A stretch of DNA of 64,000 nt, from NCBI GenBank assembly GCA_037976565.1, contig CP137682.1, positions 18,320,751 to 18,384,750 on the forward strand. The letters run 5' to 3'. This document shows, piece by piece, positions 61,601 through 64,000 of the stretch; the stretch's first letter is position 1; each line of letters opens with the position of its first letter. The stretch is from Mesocentrotus franciscanus. Lineage: Eukaryota; Echinodermata; Echinoidea; Camarodonta; Strongylocentrotidae. Made by a program: the position numbers and the translations under genes. Under the pieces are notes generated by a model. That model saw only the letters and a list, made by a program, of their open reading frames with translations. It did no database searches and was not told where the DNA came from.

Positions 61601-64000
61601 GAAAATAATTAGTGGATAGTGAGGACCATACGTCACAGACTCATGAGTGAGTTGCCAATTTGTGTAGTGATTTTCAAAGTTTTTCATGTCATTAAAAATT
61701 CATAACTTTCTTATTAGTTATCCGATTTTGCTCAAACTTTTTTTGATTGGTTTGTCTGTTTTTTCTTGTTCTATTGAAAGTAAGTTATTTTTGGAGTGGA
61801 CTTGGGCTTTAAGGTGTTATTTTTTTCGTAAACTCCACGACAATTAGAATTAATATTGCACTTCTTTAATACATTGAATCAAGCATAAATAGGTTTACCC
61901 TTTTTTGTCTTTAATGATAATCTGTAGATAATCAATGTCACAATATAATACAAACAAATGTTATTTGATCCCAAATTTGTTTTTACAGAGACCTTTCGAG
62001 GAATAAAATTTGGATGCTATATTCTAACACTTTCCGCGGGTTGAATCAACTAACCAAACTGTAAGTCTAAATTCAATTCATGCCAAAAACGTATGTAATG
62101 ATCCCTCAGTGAAGAACCCCCTTTTCGTCCACGTCTTTATCAAAATATAAACTGTTTATTGTTCTGCGATTGTGATGATTGATAGGAATTCAATCATAAT
62201 AGCATTGTATAAGTTTAGAATGAAAGATATTCTTGTGTCATGAAACTAATACCTGACGAATCTTACAATTTGTTTATGTTTTCAAAACAGTGTTAATTAT
62301 CAGTACCCCTTTACAGGTCCGGGAAAATGCGGTAGCGCCCCGCTCCCTTTCAATAACATTAGTCGATATGGTTGCCACGCTTCTCAGAGATCTTTAACAC
62401 TTGACGTATTCAAACATTCCACCCCCCCCCCTCCCCCTCCCCCCGACCTGATGACCCTAGATCCGCCACTGTTCTATATTCAAAAAGATCCCATGCAAGG
62501 CACATGCTTATTAAGATTCATGATGTTCATAATCATAATCATAATTGTATTAAATGCATATAACATGTCTTGTCTTTCTTTCACAGTGACCTGACATCGA
62601 ACCCTTGACGGTCCTACAACCCGGTGCCTTCAACTCTCTCCACAGTCTACCTTTCTTGTAAGTTTGACCATGGAAGGAGGTAGGATTTTCATACAATGTT
62701 AAATCCTCACCTAAGTTACCAGGGGGGTGTTTCACAAAGACTAAGATCGACTTTAAGTTGGACTTAAGTATAACAGGCCGTTCATGCCACTGTTTACTCC
62801 TACCATTTACTGGCATTTGTCTTTCAAGGGACGTACAAATCGTGGTCTCAAATCTACAGAGTTTACATTTTTTGATAGTTCATTATTGAAGGAAAAATAT
62901 TATCTAAAGATCATAATGGTGAGAGCAAACAATGGCACGAACAGCCTGTTATACTGAAGTCCAACTTAAAGTCGATCTTAGTCTTTGTGAAACACCCCTG
63001 TATGTATAGATAAGCTTTTAAATACATTCAGTTCACGTTTAATCCATGGGAAACTGACTTAACTTTTGATATACTTTTACTTTCTGTGAAAGTCTTTTAA
63101 TGAAACAAATGATACAATTATTTTAAGGATTTTCTCTCTCTGATTTTAAGTTGAAACCCATTCAATTAGTACTTTAGTTGCCAACATTGTTTTGCTTTGG
63201 GTATACATCATGTAATTTTTTATAGATATTTATCGAACGTCAGCGCCATTTGTGTCCACCAAAAGGAGAAATTACATTATTATCAGTATTAATTATTCCA
63301 TTCGTCAAACGTTTCATCGCAACGGATTTTTAAAAATCTGATATGCAGACAAAGCATTTAATATGAAGTAAGTTTGTGACTCGCTATTTTTAAATGATGA
63401 TATGATAGCCTTTGTTTGACGTTCCTTGAAGTATGAAATGATTTTTTTTAAAGATTATAAACAATACTTTAATAGAAAAAAATGACAATATTAGAGAAAC
63501 ATTGTTTTTGTTATCATTTCAGATCCTTGCAGAATCTTGAGCTAACAGCCCTTGAAGCGGGGACTTTCGTTGGACTTGACTCAGTTAAAATCATGTAAGT
63601 ATTTGATTTCAACTTTGTAAGTGAGCCGAAGTTGAACTGCTTGCATCGGCCGTTTTTTCTAAAGATAAACTTGTGTTTTATACGTATTTAAGTCAAAGAC
63701 AATATTAGCTTGATTATAACGACTCTGAATAAAAATAATTATCATCGTCATCATCGAAAAGTGAACATAAAATGGCATTGTGATGTAATTATATGCATGA
63801 GGTTCTATGTGTTGACTGAGATGGTTAATAAATCACAATAATTATCACCGAACATGTCAAATATATTGCGAATTTCATACTGACATTTTGTAATTCAGAA
63901 AGCTTTTCAGAGAGTGGCATCGGGAGCTTTGGTTATTGAAGTGTGTTTCTATCTTTCATATTACAGAAATCTAGCAGACAATAACATCGAGCGAGTGACG
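6124..64000 (+). CDS. Giant mosaic receptor gene: kringle-PAN-discoidin-CTLD-EGF-CUB-LDLa-LRR (3' end outside window)
   Basis: Forty-four exons can be chained on the plus strand in one reading frame after allowing for four one-base homopolymer losses, giving about 2,220 residues up to the window edge. Domain order: signal peptide, two kringles, PAN, three F5/8C, CTLD, cbEGF, CTLD, three CUB, two CTLD, seven LDLa, LRR N-cap, five or more LRRs. Module boundaries coincide with phase-1 introns; LRR exons are 72 bp with phase-2 introns. Only the first exon encodes a signal peptide and no terminator or internal start was seen between modules, so one transcription unit is favoured. The protein should enter the secretory pathway with its modules outside the cell. 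An LDLa array followed by LRRs occurs in GRL101-like and relaxin-receptor GPCRs, so a downstream 7TM domain is inferred, not seen. It could instead be two adjacent genes, or a single-pass LRR protein. Exons are listed separately. Confidence 0.8.
6920..7233 (+). mobile_element. hAT-type MITE with 8-bp target duplication
   Basis: Ends are CAGTGGCGGATCCAGG and CTGGATCCGCCCCTG as inverted repeats. It is flanked by identical CTACTTAT at 6912-6919 and 7234-7241. Eight-base duplications and CAGNGGCGGATCC termini fit hAT-superfamily elements. The interior is poly-A/G/C rich and noncoding. It lies in intron 1. Confidence 0.9.
7501..8033. repeat. Foldback element: about 140-bp arms, about 250-bp spacer
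   Basis: 7501-7639 and 7892-8033 are reverse complements (shared GAGCCAGTCGTTTTGAGTAA, ATAGCCAACATAGTGGGATT). The spacer holds two related ATAGCC...ACAATATGAGA-type repeats. No coding capacity was seen. Confidence 0.85.
8488..8924. mobile_element. MITE with nested palindrome
   Basis: Outer inverted ends are TTAAAGGGAGAGTAGCATGAC (8488-8508) and its imperfect complement ending at 8924. Inside, AATAGGGACTTTAAGA plus GCACGACGAGAACGTGGAC near 8590-8635 pairs with 8695-8745, around a short duplicated CCTTTTAAGGCA. Noncoding, intron 1. Confidence 0.75.
9287..9445 (+). CDS. Exon 2: kringle 1, N-terminal half
   Basis: Acceptor TTGCAG, donor GTAAAT, 159 bp, phase 1-1. Encodes about 53 residues with a kringle-like start ([23 protein letters not shown]). 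It aligns with exon 4, the matching half of kringle 2. It has four cysteines where the canonical half has two, so one extra disulfide is likely. Recognition depends mainly on exon 3 completing the fold. Confidence 0.75.
10251..10656 (+). mobile_element. MITE family A, copy 1
   Basis: Terminal inverted repeats CTTAAAGGTAAAGACCAGTT and its complement at the right end. About 406 bp, noncoding. Related copies are at 15694-16093 and, partial, 20386-20594. Confidence 0.85.
10866..11175 (+). repeat. Pyrimidine satellite block 1
   Basis: Plus strand consists almost only of C/T plus scattered G in TTCTTCTCTCTTGTTCTT-like units. All long frames here are low-complexity translations (Phe/Leu/Ser/Cys or Arg/Glu/Lys). 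Confidence 0.92.
11198..12043 (+). repeat. Six-copy tandem array, unit up to about 172 bp
   Basis: Units start at about 11198, 11368, 11494, 11668, 11780 and 11940, each with TGGTTTCCGTTCGATAAC, GACGGATTTTAATGAAAT, AAGTTCGATTTCGGAGTAT and AGCTCATTAAATATGC. Units 2, 4 and 6 carry internal deletions. The array lies between two blocks of the same pyrimidine satellite. Confidence 0.9.
12088..13603 (+). repeat. Pyrimidine satellite block 2 (about 1.5 kb)
   Basis: Long run of TTTTTCTTCTTCTCTCTTGT-type units of about 33-45 bp with interspersed TTGTTGTTC. All three plus frames stay open for hundreds of codons only because the composition lacks stop codons. The sense transcript of intron 2 would carry this U/C-rich tract. 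Confidence 0.92.
14170..14345 (+). repeat. Dispersed repeat family B, copy 1
   Basis: Shares GAAATGTGTGAAAATTACA and GTAACCCGAACATGATTTC with 41525-41700. Ends near GTTGATTTTTTCGAA, the complement of the left end of the element at 45708. Partial noncoding copy in intron 2. Confidence 0.6.
14529..14642 (+). CDS. Exon 3: kringle 1, C-terminal half
   Basis: Acceptor TTTTTTGCAG, donor GTAATG, 114 bp, phase 1-1. Encodes the diagnostic kringle second half: [14 protein letters not shown], then GFCQIQPC, with the four expected cysteines in canonical spacing. The lysine-binding DXD type acidic pair is not evident, so ligand is unknown. Confidence 0.88.
15180..15275. repeat. (GA)n tract
   Basis: AGAGAGACAGAGACAGAGAG-type low complexity; overlapping minus frames are artefacts. 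Confidence 0.8.
15694..16093 (+). mobile_element. MITE family A, copy 2
   Basis: Same ends and interior as 10251-10656 (TTAAAGGTAAAGACCAGTTT ... GACCAGAACTGGTCT), with small indels. Intron 3. Confidence 0.85.
16110..16545 (+). mobile_element. LINE 3' terminus, CR1/L2-like
   Basis: A frame at 16214-16432 encodes a RT C-terminal tail: [42 protein letters not shown]. It is followed by GCGCTCTATAAATGTATTAT and ATT repeats, the usual 3' tail of this LINE group. 5' truncated. Confidence 0.82.
16703..17202. other. Assembly gap, exactly 500 N
   Basis: A round-number gap. The same 17 bases (GGAAATGAGTATGGTAA) occur immediately before and just after the Ns, so the two contigs may overlap rather than be separated. 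Confidence 0.95.
18200..18458 (+). mobile_element. hAT-end-bearing repeat inserted in LINE ORF1
   Basis: C-rich repeat with three internal copies of GCCGCTAAATATTT and a right end GCCGGCTGGATCCGCCCTG like the other hAT-type MITEs here. The left end is not clear and no target duplication was found. Confidence 0.6.
18521..18670 (+). repeat. 81-bp tandem duplication within LINE ORF1
   Basis: ACTTCGCTACTRATGGTC...CCGCTGCCTAACAAAGAAG occurs at 18521 and again 81 bp later at 18602 with a few mismatches. Confidence 0.8.
20386..20594 (+). mobile_element. MITE family A, copy 3 (right part only)
   Basis: Matches the right half of 10251-10656 from GTGTAGTCCCATATAC to GACCAGAACT. Inserted in, or recombined with, the Tx1-like LINE. 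Confidence 0.75.
21091..24970 (-). mobile_element. CR1/L2-like LINE (minus), interrupted by a hAT MITE
   Basis: Read on the minus strand: an ORF1-type tail (24965-24753; [29 protein letters not shown]), APE endonuclease pieces (LCPLSETWL near 24330; [12 protein letters not shown] and GDFNIDLL near 24100-24000), then [18 protein letters not shown] and DLSKAF near 22880-22700, and GSVLG-type sequence followed by [10 protein letters not shown] near 22075. RT is split by the MITE at 22262-22651. About 700 bp below 21795 is noncoding and may be its 3' UTR. Frameshifts and stops throughout. Confidence 0.85.
22262..22651 (-). mobile_element. hAT-type MITE with 8-bp target duplication, nested in LINE
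   Basis: Ends CAGGGGCGGATCCAGCC and CTGGATCCGCCACTG; flanks are identical TAAGGCAG at 22254-22261 and 22652-22659. The interior is similar to the 6920-7233 copy, in opposite orientation. It splits the LINE RT frame between the DLSKAF and YADD regions, so it inserted after the LINE. Confidence 0.92.
25206..25328 (+). CDS. Exon 4: kringle 2, N-terminal half
   Basis: Acceptor CCAACTTCAAG, donor GTAGAA, 123 bp, phase 1-1. Encodes [20 protein letters not shown] then YLCLNWD: the classic kringle start C..G.G..Y.G...T.SG..C..W. Both expected cysteines are present. Confidence 0.9.
25566..25675 (+). CDS. Exon 5: kringle 2, C-terminal half, with one-base loss
   Basis: Encodes [14 protein letters not shown] and DFCQIDEC, an almost canonical kringle end. 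The exon is 110 bp, not a multiple of three. From the upstream frame (LDENF, parallel to LEDNH in exon 3) the CRNPDG part is one base out, and the TTTT run at 25579-25582 is the obvious place for a missing T. The alternative is a later acceptor at 25575-25576 (exon 25577-25675, 99 bp, in frame). Donor GTAAGC splits the final Cys codon, which the next exon completes as TGT. Confidence 0.82.
26438..27178 (+). mobile_element. piggyBac-like MITE, copy 1 (TTAA flanks)
   Basis: Ends CCCTAATAAGGCCGGG and CCCGGCCTTATTAGGG as inverted repeats, flanked on both sides by TTAA (26434-26437 and 27179-27182), the piggyBac target. 741 bp, noncoding. A second copy at 30664-31402 is nearly identical. Confidence 0.9.
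27317..27607 (+). CDS. Exon 6: PAN/apple domain
   Basis: Acceptor CTGTGCAG, donor GTAAGT, 291 bp, phase 1-1, 97 residues. The pattern [31 protein letters not shown] and FDLYSTDN matches PAN_1 with its core cysteine set. PAN domains mediate protein or carbohydrate binding and often accompany kringles, as in HGF and plasminogen. Confidence 0.85.
28029..29512. mobile_element. Foldback element: about 490-bp arms, about 500-bp centre
   Basis: 28029-28514 and 29022-29512 are reverse complements with moderate divergence (shared AAGCTAATTTCAACTGATT, GGTCAAAGGTCATTGA, GATCTTGGTGTCAAAATGCA). The left side also contains a direct duplication of about 345 bp offset. The centre holds a Cys-rich coding remnant on the minus strand. 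Intron 6, ending just before exon 7. Confidence 0.85.
28808..29026 (-). pseudogene. Cys-rich C-terminal coding remnant inside foldback element
   Basis: A minus-strand frame of 73 codons reads [30 protein letters not shown], one TGA, CGHCSNG, then an acidic tail ([13 protein letters not shown]) and a TGA stop. Regular CxC spacing plus an acidic end looks like the C-terminus of a transposon-encoded or CXC-type protein. The left part is replaced by the repeat arm, so this is a fragment. Which protein it came from is unknown. Confidence 0.55.
29559..29600 (+). CDS. Exon 7: 14-codon linker
   Basis: Acceptor TTTCCTCATTTACAG and donor GTAAGT are strong; the exon is 42 bp, phase 1-1, encoding [13 protein letters not shown]. 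Its single cysteine may pair across the PAN/discoidin junction. Evidence is splice sites and frame only. Confidence 0.55.
30338..30495 (+). CDS. Exon 8: F5/8C (discoidin) domain 1, first exon
   Basis: 158 bp, enters phase 1 and leaves phase 0. Encodes [27 protein letters not shown] and [13 protein letters not shown], the usual start of a discoidin fold (C.PLG...G.I....ASS) up to the W-Q strand. Confidence 0.88.
30664..31402 (+). mobile_element. piggyBac-like MITE, copy 2 (TTAA flanks)
   Basis: 739 bp, nearly identical to 26438-27178 with the same CCCTAATAAGGCCGGG ends; TTAA at 30660-30663 and 31403-31406. It lies inside discoidin domain 1, in the intron between exons 8 and 9. Confidence 0.9.
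31802..31969 (+). CDS. Exon 9: F5/8C domain 1, middle exon
   Basis: 168 bp, phase 0-0. Encodes [25 protein letters not shown] and YWWDLVNYE, the central strands (ITG..TQG......V.SY...S.DG..W). Donor GTAAGT. Confidence 0.9.
32709..32853 (+). CDS. Exon 10: F5/8C domain 1, last exon
   Basis: 145 bp, phase 0-1. Encodes [20 protein letters not shown] and VGIIGCLDN, the closing strand of a discoidin domain (R..P..W...I.LR.E..GC). Confidence 0.9.
32874..32968. repeat. (GA)n tract
   Basis: Purine low complexity just after exon 10; associated frames are not genes. Confidence 0.8.
33684..33855 (+). CDS. Exon 11: F5/8C domain 2, first exon, with one-base loss
   Basis: 172 bp where the cassette needs a length of 2 modulo 3. 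CDEVMGL is in the entering frame, but the rest ([26 protein letters not shown]) is one base out. The break is at ACCTAG (33711-33716), where a missing C would restore the frame and remove the TAG. Splice sites are intact (TTATTTTAG; GTAGGT). See the findings for the error-versus-inactivation question. Confidence 0.78.
34158..34291 (+). CDS. Exon 12: F5/8C domain 2, middle exon, with one-base loss
   Basis: 134 bp, one short of a multiple of three. INFGSEKLV is in the entering frame; [19 protein letters not shown] follows one base out. The break is at CAGGAGTGG (near 34184-34192), where a third G would restore the frame. Otherwise the typical discoidin middle (V.GVVTQG....WV.SY). Confidence 0.78.
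34357..35137. mobile_element. MITE pair: truncated copy plus complete 270-bp copy
   Basis: TAAGGCCCTATCTCACTGAG starts both 34357 and 34868; its complement ends at 35137. The complete unit 34868-35137 has terminal inverted repeats of about 40 bp. The left unit lacks a right end. The interior has degenerate repeats of GCAAACAGTTGTAAGCC type. Intron 12. Confidence 0.82.
35322..35466 (+). CDS. Exon 13: F5/8C domain 2, last exon
   Basis: 145 bp, phase 0-1, same size as exon 10. Encodes [20 protein letters not shown] then IGCQN, the domain's closing strand. Confidence 0.9.
36161..36348 (+). CDS. Exon 14: F5/8C domain 3, first exon
   Basis: 188 bp, phase 1-0. Encodes [20 protein letters not shown] and later NEWLQ. 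Slightly longer than the matching exons of domains 1 and 2. LGMESG.I....I.AS is the hallmark start of F5/8C domains. Confidence 0.92.
36658..36825 (+). CDS. Exon 15: F5/8C domain 3, middle exon
   Basis: 168 bp, phase 0-0, the same size as exon 9. Encodes [18 protein letters not shown] and [10 protein letters not shown]. The GIITQG and WVTSY motifs are canonical. Confidence 0.92.
37219..37250. repeat. 32-bp perfect palindrome
   Basis: ATTGCACGCTTTTTCATG and its exact complement, with no spacer. Confidence 0.9.
37541..37704. repeat. Nested hairpin (about 165 bp)
   Basis: Three sets of arms nest: ACAAATGATGCATG with CATGCATCATTTGT outside, TTCATTATACGATCTATCCG (37566-37586) with 37661-37681, and ATCTATCGCAC with GTGCAATAGAT near the loop. 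Could extrude as a cruciform. Confidence 0.85.
37705..37935 (+). repeat. (ATT)n microsatellite
   Basis: Interrupted TAT/ATT trinucleotide repeat, about 230 bp, directly after the hairpin. Confidence 0.95.
38036..38183 (+). CDS. Exon 16: F5/8C domain 3, last exon
   Basis: 148 bp, phase 0-1. Encodes [20 protein letters not shown] then IIGCP, a canonical discoidin end (VRI.P..W....R.R.E..GC). Confidence 0.92.
38505..38690 (-). mobile_element. tRNA-derived SINE
   Basis: On the minus strand it starts GGAGGCGCGATTGCTCAG, with an A-box-like TTGCTCAGTTGG (near 38679-38668) and a B box GGTTCGAAACC (near 38641-38631). The body contains CATTAACCCTCATTACC and AAAGCCGTCGGTCC, which I associate with tRNA-SINEs of sea urchins. 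It lacks a complete cloverleaf, so it is not a tRNA gene. Confidence 0.82.
38786..39181 (+). CDS. Exon 17: C-type lectin-like domain 1
   Basis: 396 bp, phase 1-1, 132 residues in a single exon. Landmarks: [48 protein letters not shown] and GSLCEI. The EPN/QPD and WND calcium-sugar motifs are missing, so it is a CTLD fold probably without classical sugar binding. Confidence 0.9.
39346..39625 (+). repeat. (CTA)n / (TAG)n microsatellite
   Basis: TAG units at 39346-39390 turn into long ACT/CTA runs to 39625. The 123-codon frame (poly-Thr/Ser/Tyr) is a by-product. Confidence 0.95.
40158..40274 (+). CDS. Exon 18: calcium-binding EGF domain
   Basis: 117 bp, phase 1-1. Encodes [16 protein letters not shown] and [16 protein letters not shown] with six cysteines once the split last codon joins exon 19 (T plus GC). 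D-I-D-E-C is the calcium site, and [12 protein letters not shown] fits the Asp/Asn beta-hydroxylation consensus C-x-[DN]-x4-[FY]-x-C-x-C. The donor used here is GTGGGT at 40275; a stronger GTAAGT sits 4 bp on and would break the frame. Confidence 0.85.
40672..40841 (+). CDS. Exon 19: CTLD 2, N-terminal half
   Basis: 170 bp, phase 1-0. Encodes [40 protein letters not shown]: the C1/C2 region and alpha-1 of a CTLD (W..A...C.....L). Confidence 0.82.
41304..41454 (+). CDS. Exon 20: CTLD 2, C-terminal half
   Basis: 151 bp, phase 0-1. Encodes [16 protein letters not shown] and [12 protein letters not shown], ending with the typical CTLD C-terminal strand (C....FICE). The long loop is short and no calcium-sugar motif is present. 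Confidence 0.82.
41525..41700 (+). repeat. Dispersed repeat family B, copy 2
   Basis: TTTCGAAAAATCAAC start and GTTGATTCCTAGAAAG end; the interior matches 14170-14345 (GAAATGTGCGAAAATTACA, GTAACCCGAACATGATTTC). Confidence 0.65.
41877..42039 (+). CDS. Exon 21: CUB domain 1, first exon
   Basis: 163 bp, phase 1-2. Encodes [27 protein letters not shown] and TCHFLI. The pattern G.l.s..YP..Y.....C.f.I is CUB-like, divergent at the start. Confidence 0.75.
42484..42722 (+). CDS. Exon 22: CUB domain 1, second exon
   Basis: 239 bp, phase 2-1. Encodes [37 protein letters not shown] and GFEARYD. C.D.L.VYD, YCG and GF.A.Y are CUB landmarks. Confidence 0.82.
43630..43995 (+). CDS. Exon 23: CUB domain 2
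   Basis: 366 bp, phase 1-1, complete domain in one exon. Encodes [54 protein letters not shown] and GFDLVYNT. All four CUB cysteines are present. The acidic pair that makes calcium-binding cbCUBs is only partly apparent. Confidence 0.9.
44663..45097 (+). CDS. Exon 24: CUB domain 3
   Basis: 435 bp, phase 1-1, with a Cys-rich lead-in ([13 protein letters not shown]). Encodes [48 protein letters not shown] and [18 protein letters not shown] and GF.A.Y are canonical. The donor leaves GG|GTACAG at phase 1. Confidence 0.92.
45460..45678 (+). CDS. Exon 25: CTLD 3, first exon
   Basis: 219 bp, phase 1-1. Encodes [43 protein letters not shown] and WFTGIHKN: a textbook long-form CTLD start (CP.GW..F...CY.F...W..A...C...GA.L.SI). 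Confidence 0.92.
45708..46002 (+). mobile_element. MITE family B, complete-looking copy
   Basis: Starts TTTTCGAAAAATCAACTC and ends GTTGATTTTTCGAAAG, inverted copies of each other, about 295 bp. Relatives lie at 14170 and 41525. Intron 25. Confidence 0.65.
46439..46523 (+). CDS. Exon 26: CTLD 3, middle exon
   Basis: 85 bp, phase 1-2. Encodes [20 protein letters not shown], the W.W.DG..L.Y..W strand of a CTLD. Confidence 0.9.
46540..46812. repeat. Palindromic minisatellite, 12 copies
   Basis: TTCTTGATATCAAGAA is itself a perfect 16-bp palindrome and recurs 12 times at mostly 21-22 bp spacing, interrupted once near 46681-46705. The order of spacer variants in the first block is partly repeated in the second, so a block duplication occurred. 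Confidence 0.92.
46838..46902. repeat. GC-rich hairpin
   Basis: ATGAGCGCACAGCGCAGGCA pairs with TGCCTGCGCTGTGCGCTCA across a loop of about 22 bp. Confidence 0.88.
47429..47577 (+). CDS. Exon 27: CTLD 3, last exon with QPN motif
   Basis: 149 bp, phase 2-1. Encodes [20 protein letters not shown] and SQFICYQ. QPN replaces the EPN (mannose-type) or QPD (galactose-type) triplet, the following Glu is kept, and W-H-D stands in for W-N-D, so calcium-dependent sugar binding is possible but of unpredictable specificity. Confidence 0.9.
47678..47835 (+). mobile_element. MITE with CCGTCTTACAAAGAGTT ends
   Basis: Left CCGTCTTACAAAGAGTT and right AACTCTTTGTAA are inverted. The interior has four GCGATTGAT-type repeats. 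The right terminus is cut by the hAT fragment that follows. The left end recurs at 2186. Confidence 0.75.
47836..47938 (-). mobile_element. Truncated hAT-type MITE
   Basis: CAGGGGCGGATCCAGCCGG end and about 100 bp nearly identical to the left part of 22262-22651; the rest is missing. Confidence 0.8.
49280..49324 (+). CDS. Exon 28: 15-codon linker
   Basis: 45 bp, phase 1-1, between acceptor AAATCTTCCAG and donor GTAAAA. Encodes [14 protein letters not shown]. Supported by splice sites and frame only; could be spurious or optional. Confidence 0.45.
49570..49643. repeat. (AT)n microsatellite
   Basis: About 36 uninterrupted AT units; length is likely unstable between individuals and assemblies. 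Confidence 0.97.
50187..50381 (+). CDS. Exon 29: CTLD 4, N-terminal half (degenerate)
   Basis: 195 bp, phase 1-1. Encodes [20 protein letters not shown] and [12 protein letters not shown]....G..C and a later C keep the CTLD spacing, but the W and hydrophobic core are weak. Confidence 0.7.
51195..51353 (+). CDS. Exon 30: CTLD 4, C-terminal half (degenerate)
   Basis: 159 bp, phase 1-1. Encodes [20 protein letters not shown] then [16 protein letters not shown].......W....C......C is the CTLD ending. No calcium-sugar motif. Confidence 0.75.
52396..52518 (+). CDS. Exon 31: LDLa repeat 1
   Basis: 123 bp, phase 1-1. Encodes [23 protein letters not shown] and GGEDEKNCG: six cysteines and the acidic calcium cage of an LDL-receptor class A repeat. 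Confidence 0.92.
53459..53602 (+). CDS. Exon 32: LDLa repeat 2
   Basis: 144 bp, phase 1-1. After a 12-residue lead-in it encodes [23 protein letters not shown] and DRSDEDNCG. Complete LDLa. Confidence 0.93.
54872..54988 (+). CDS. Exon 33: LDLa repeat 3
   Basis: 117 bp, phase 1-1. Encodes [33 protein letters not shown]. Donor GTAAGT leaves a C, unlike the G left by neighbours. Confidence 0.95.
55735..55851 (+). CDS. Exon 34: LDLa repeat 4
   Basis: 117 bp, phase 1-1. Encodes [34 protein letters not shown]. Complete six-cysteine repeat. Confidence 0.93.
56467..56598 (+). CDS. Exon 35: LDLa repeat 5, divergent
   Basis: 132 bp, phase 1-1. Encodes [18 protein letters not shown] and [11 protein letters not shown]. 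The first and third LDLa cysteines are missing and the SDE calcium box is gone, leaving four cysteines that match the C2-C5 and C4-C6 bonds. Position and phase still fit an LDLa exon. Confidence 0.78.
56805..56921 (+). CDS. Exon 36: LDLa repeat 6
   Basis: 117 bp, phase 1-1. Encodes [32 protein letters not shown]. Complete. Confidence 0.93.
57815..57931 (+). CDS. Exon 37: LDLa repeat 7
   Basis: 117 bp, phase 1-1, acceptor CGATATTAG. Encodes [34 protein letters not shown]. The last LDLa before the LRR section. Confidence 0.92.
57945..58160. repeat. (GA)n microsatellite
   Basis: GAGAGAGAGA-rich tract starting 14 bp after the donor of exon 37. Confidence 0.93.
58187..58400 (+). repeat. About 97-bp tandem repeat, two copies plus partial third
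   Basis: TTTTAGGTATTTAATTACGG begins at 58187, 58284 and, as a variant, 58380. Units end in GGGGGCRGAGCCCCG. The style matches the edge of a larger dispersed element. Confidence 0.85.
59321..59432 (+). CDS. Exon 38: LRR N-terminal cap
   Basis: 112 bp, enters phase 1, leaves phase 2. Encodes [20 protein letters not shown] then IPTDARR. C.....C.C....DC is an LRRNT, ending with the IP.D.R that usually leads into the first LRR. Confidence 0.9.
59834..59956 (+). CDS. Exon 39: LRR entry segment with RSRR site
   Basis: 123 bp, phase 2-2. Encodes [18 protein letters not shown] and [15 protein letters not shown]. The end is LRR-like; the front is an insertion of about 25 residues with an N-glycosylation sequon (NVS) and R-S-R-R, a possible proprotein convertase site. 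Confidence 0.75.
60607..60678 (+). CDS. Exon 40: leucine-rich repeat
   Basis: 72 bp, phase 2-2. Encodes [15 protein letters not shown] and NLKKL (24-residue LRR; N.I..I.PG.F....L..L). Confidence 0.92.
60921..61813 (+). mobile_element. MITE with TIRs of about 120 bp
   Basis: CTTAAAGGGCAAGTCCACTC starts a left arm (60921-61043) that reverse-complements 61690-61813. 893 bp, noncoding, with a (GT)n run near 61450. Intron 40. Confidence 0.88.
61989..62060 (+). CDS. Exon 41: leucine-rich repeat
   Basis: 72 bp, phase 2-2. Encodes [20 protein letters not shown] and LTKL. Confidence 0.95.
62587..62657 (+). CDS. Exon 42: leucine-rich repeat with one-base loss
   Basis: 71 bp instead of 72. DLTSNP is in frame, followed by a TGA; one base out it continues [18 protein letters not shown]. 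The break is in the CCC of AACCCTTGACGG (62600-62611), where a fourth C would restore a perfect 24-residue LRR. Splice sites are intact. Confidence 0.82.
62720..63000 (+). mobile_element. MITE with about 65-bp TIRs
   Basis: CAGGGGGGTGTTTCACAAAG at the left pairs with CTTTGTGAAACACCCCTG at 62983-63000; the arms share AAGATCGACTTTAAGTTGGA. 281 bp, intron 42. Confidence 0.87.
63523..63594 (+). CDS. Exon 43: leucine-rich repeat
   Basis: 72 bp, phase 2-2. Encodes [20 protein letters not shown] and VKI. Confidence 0.93.
63967..64000 (+). CDS. Exon 44: leucine-rich repeat, cut by window edge
   Basis: Acceptor ATATTACAG; encodes [11 protein letters not shown], the start of another LRR. The gene continues past 64000. 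Confidence 0.9.

Noticed and set aside
52396..64000. A separate LDLa-LRR gene starting at exon 31
   Set aside because: No signal-peptide exon or promoter-like region was found before 52396, and the phase-1 frame continues from exon 30. Cannot be excluded without transcripts.
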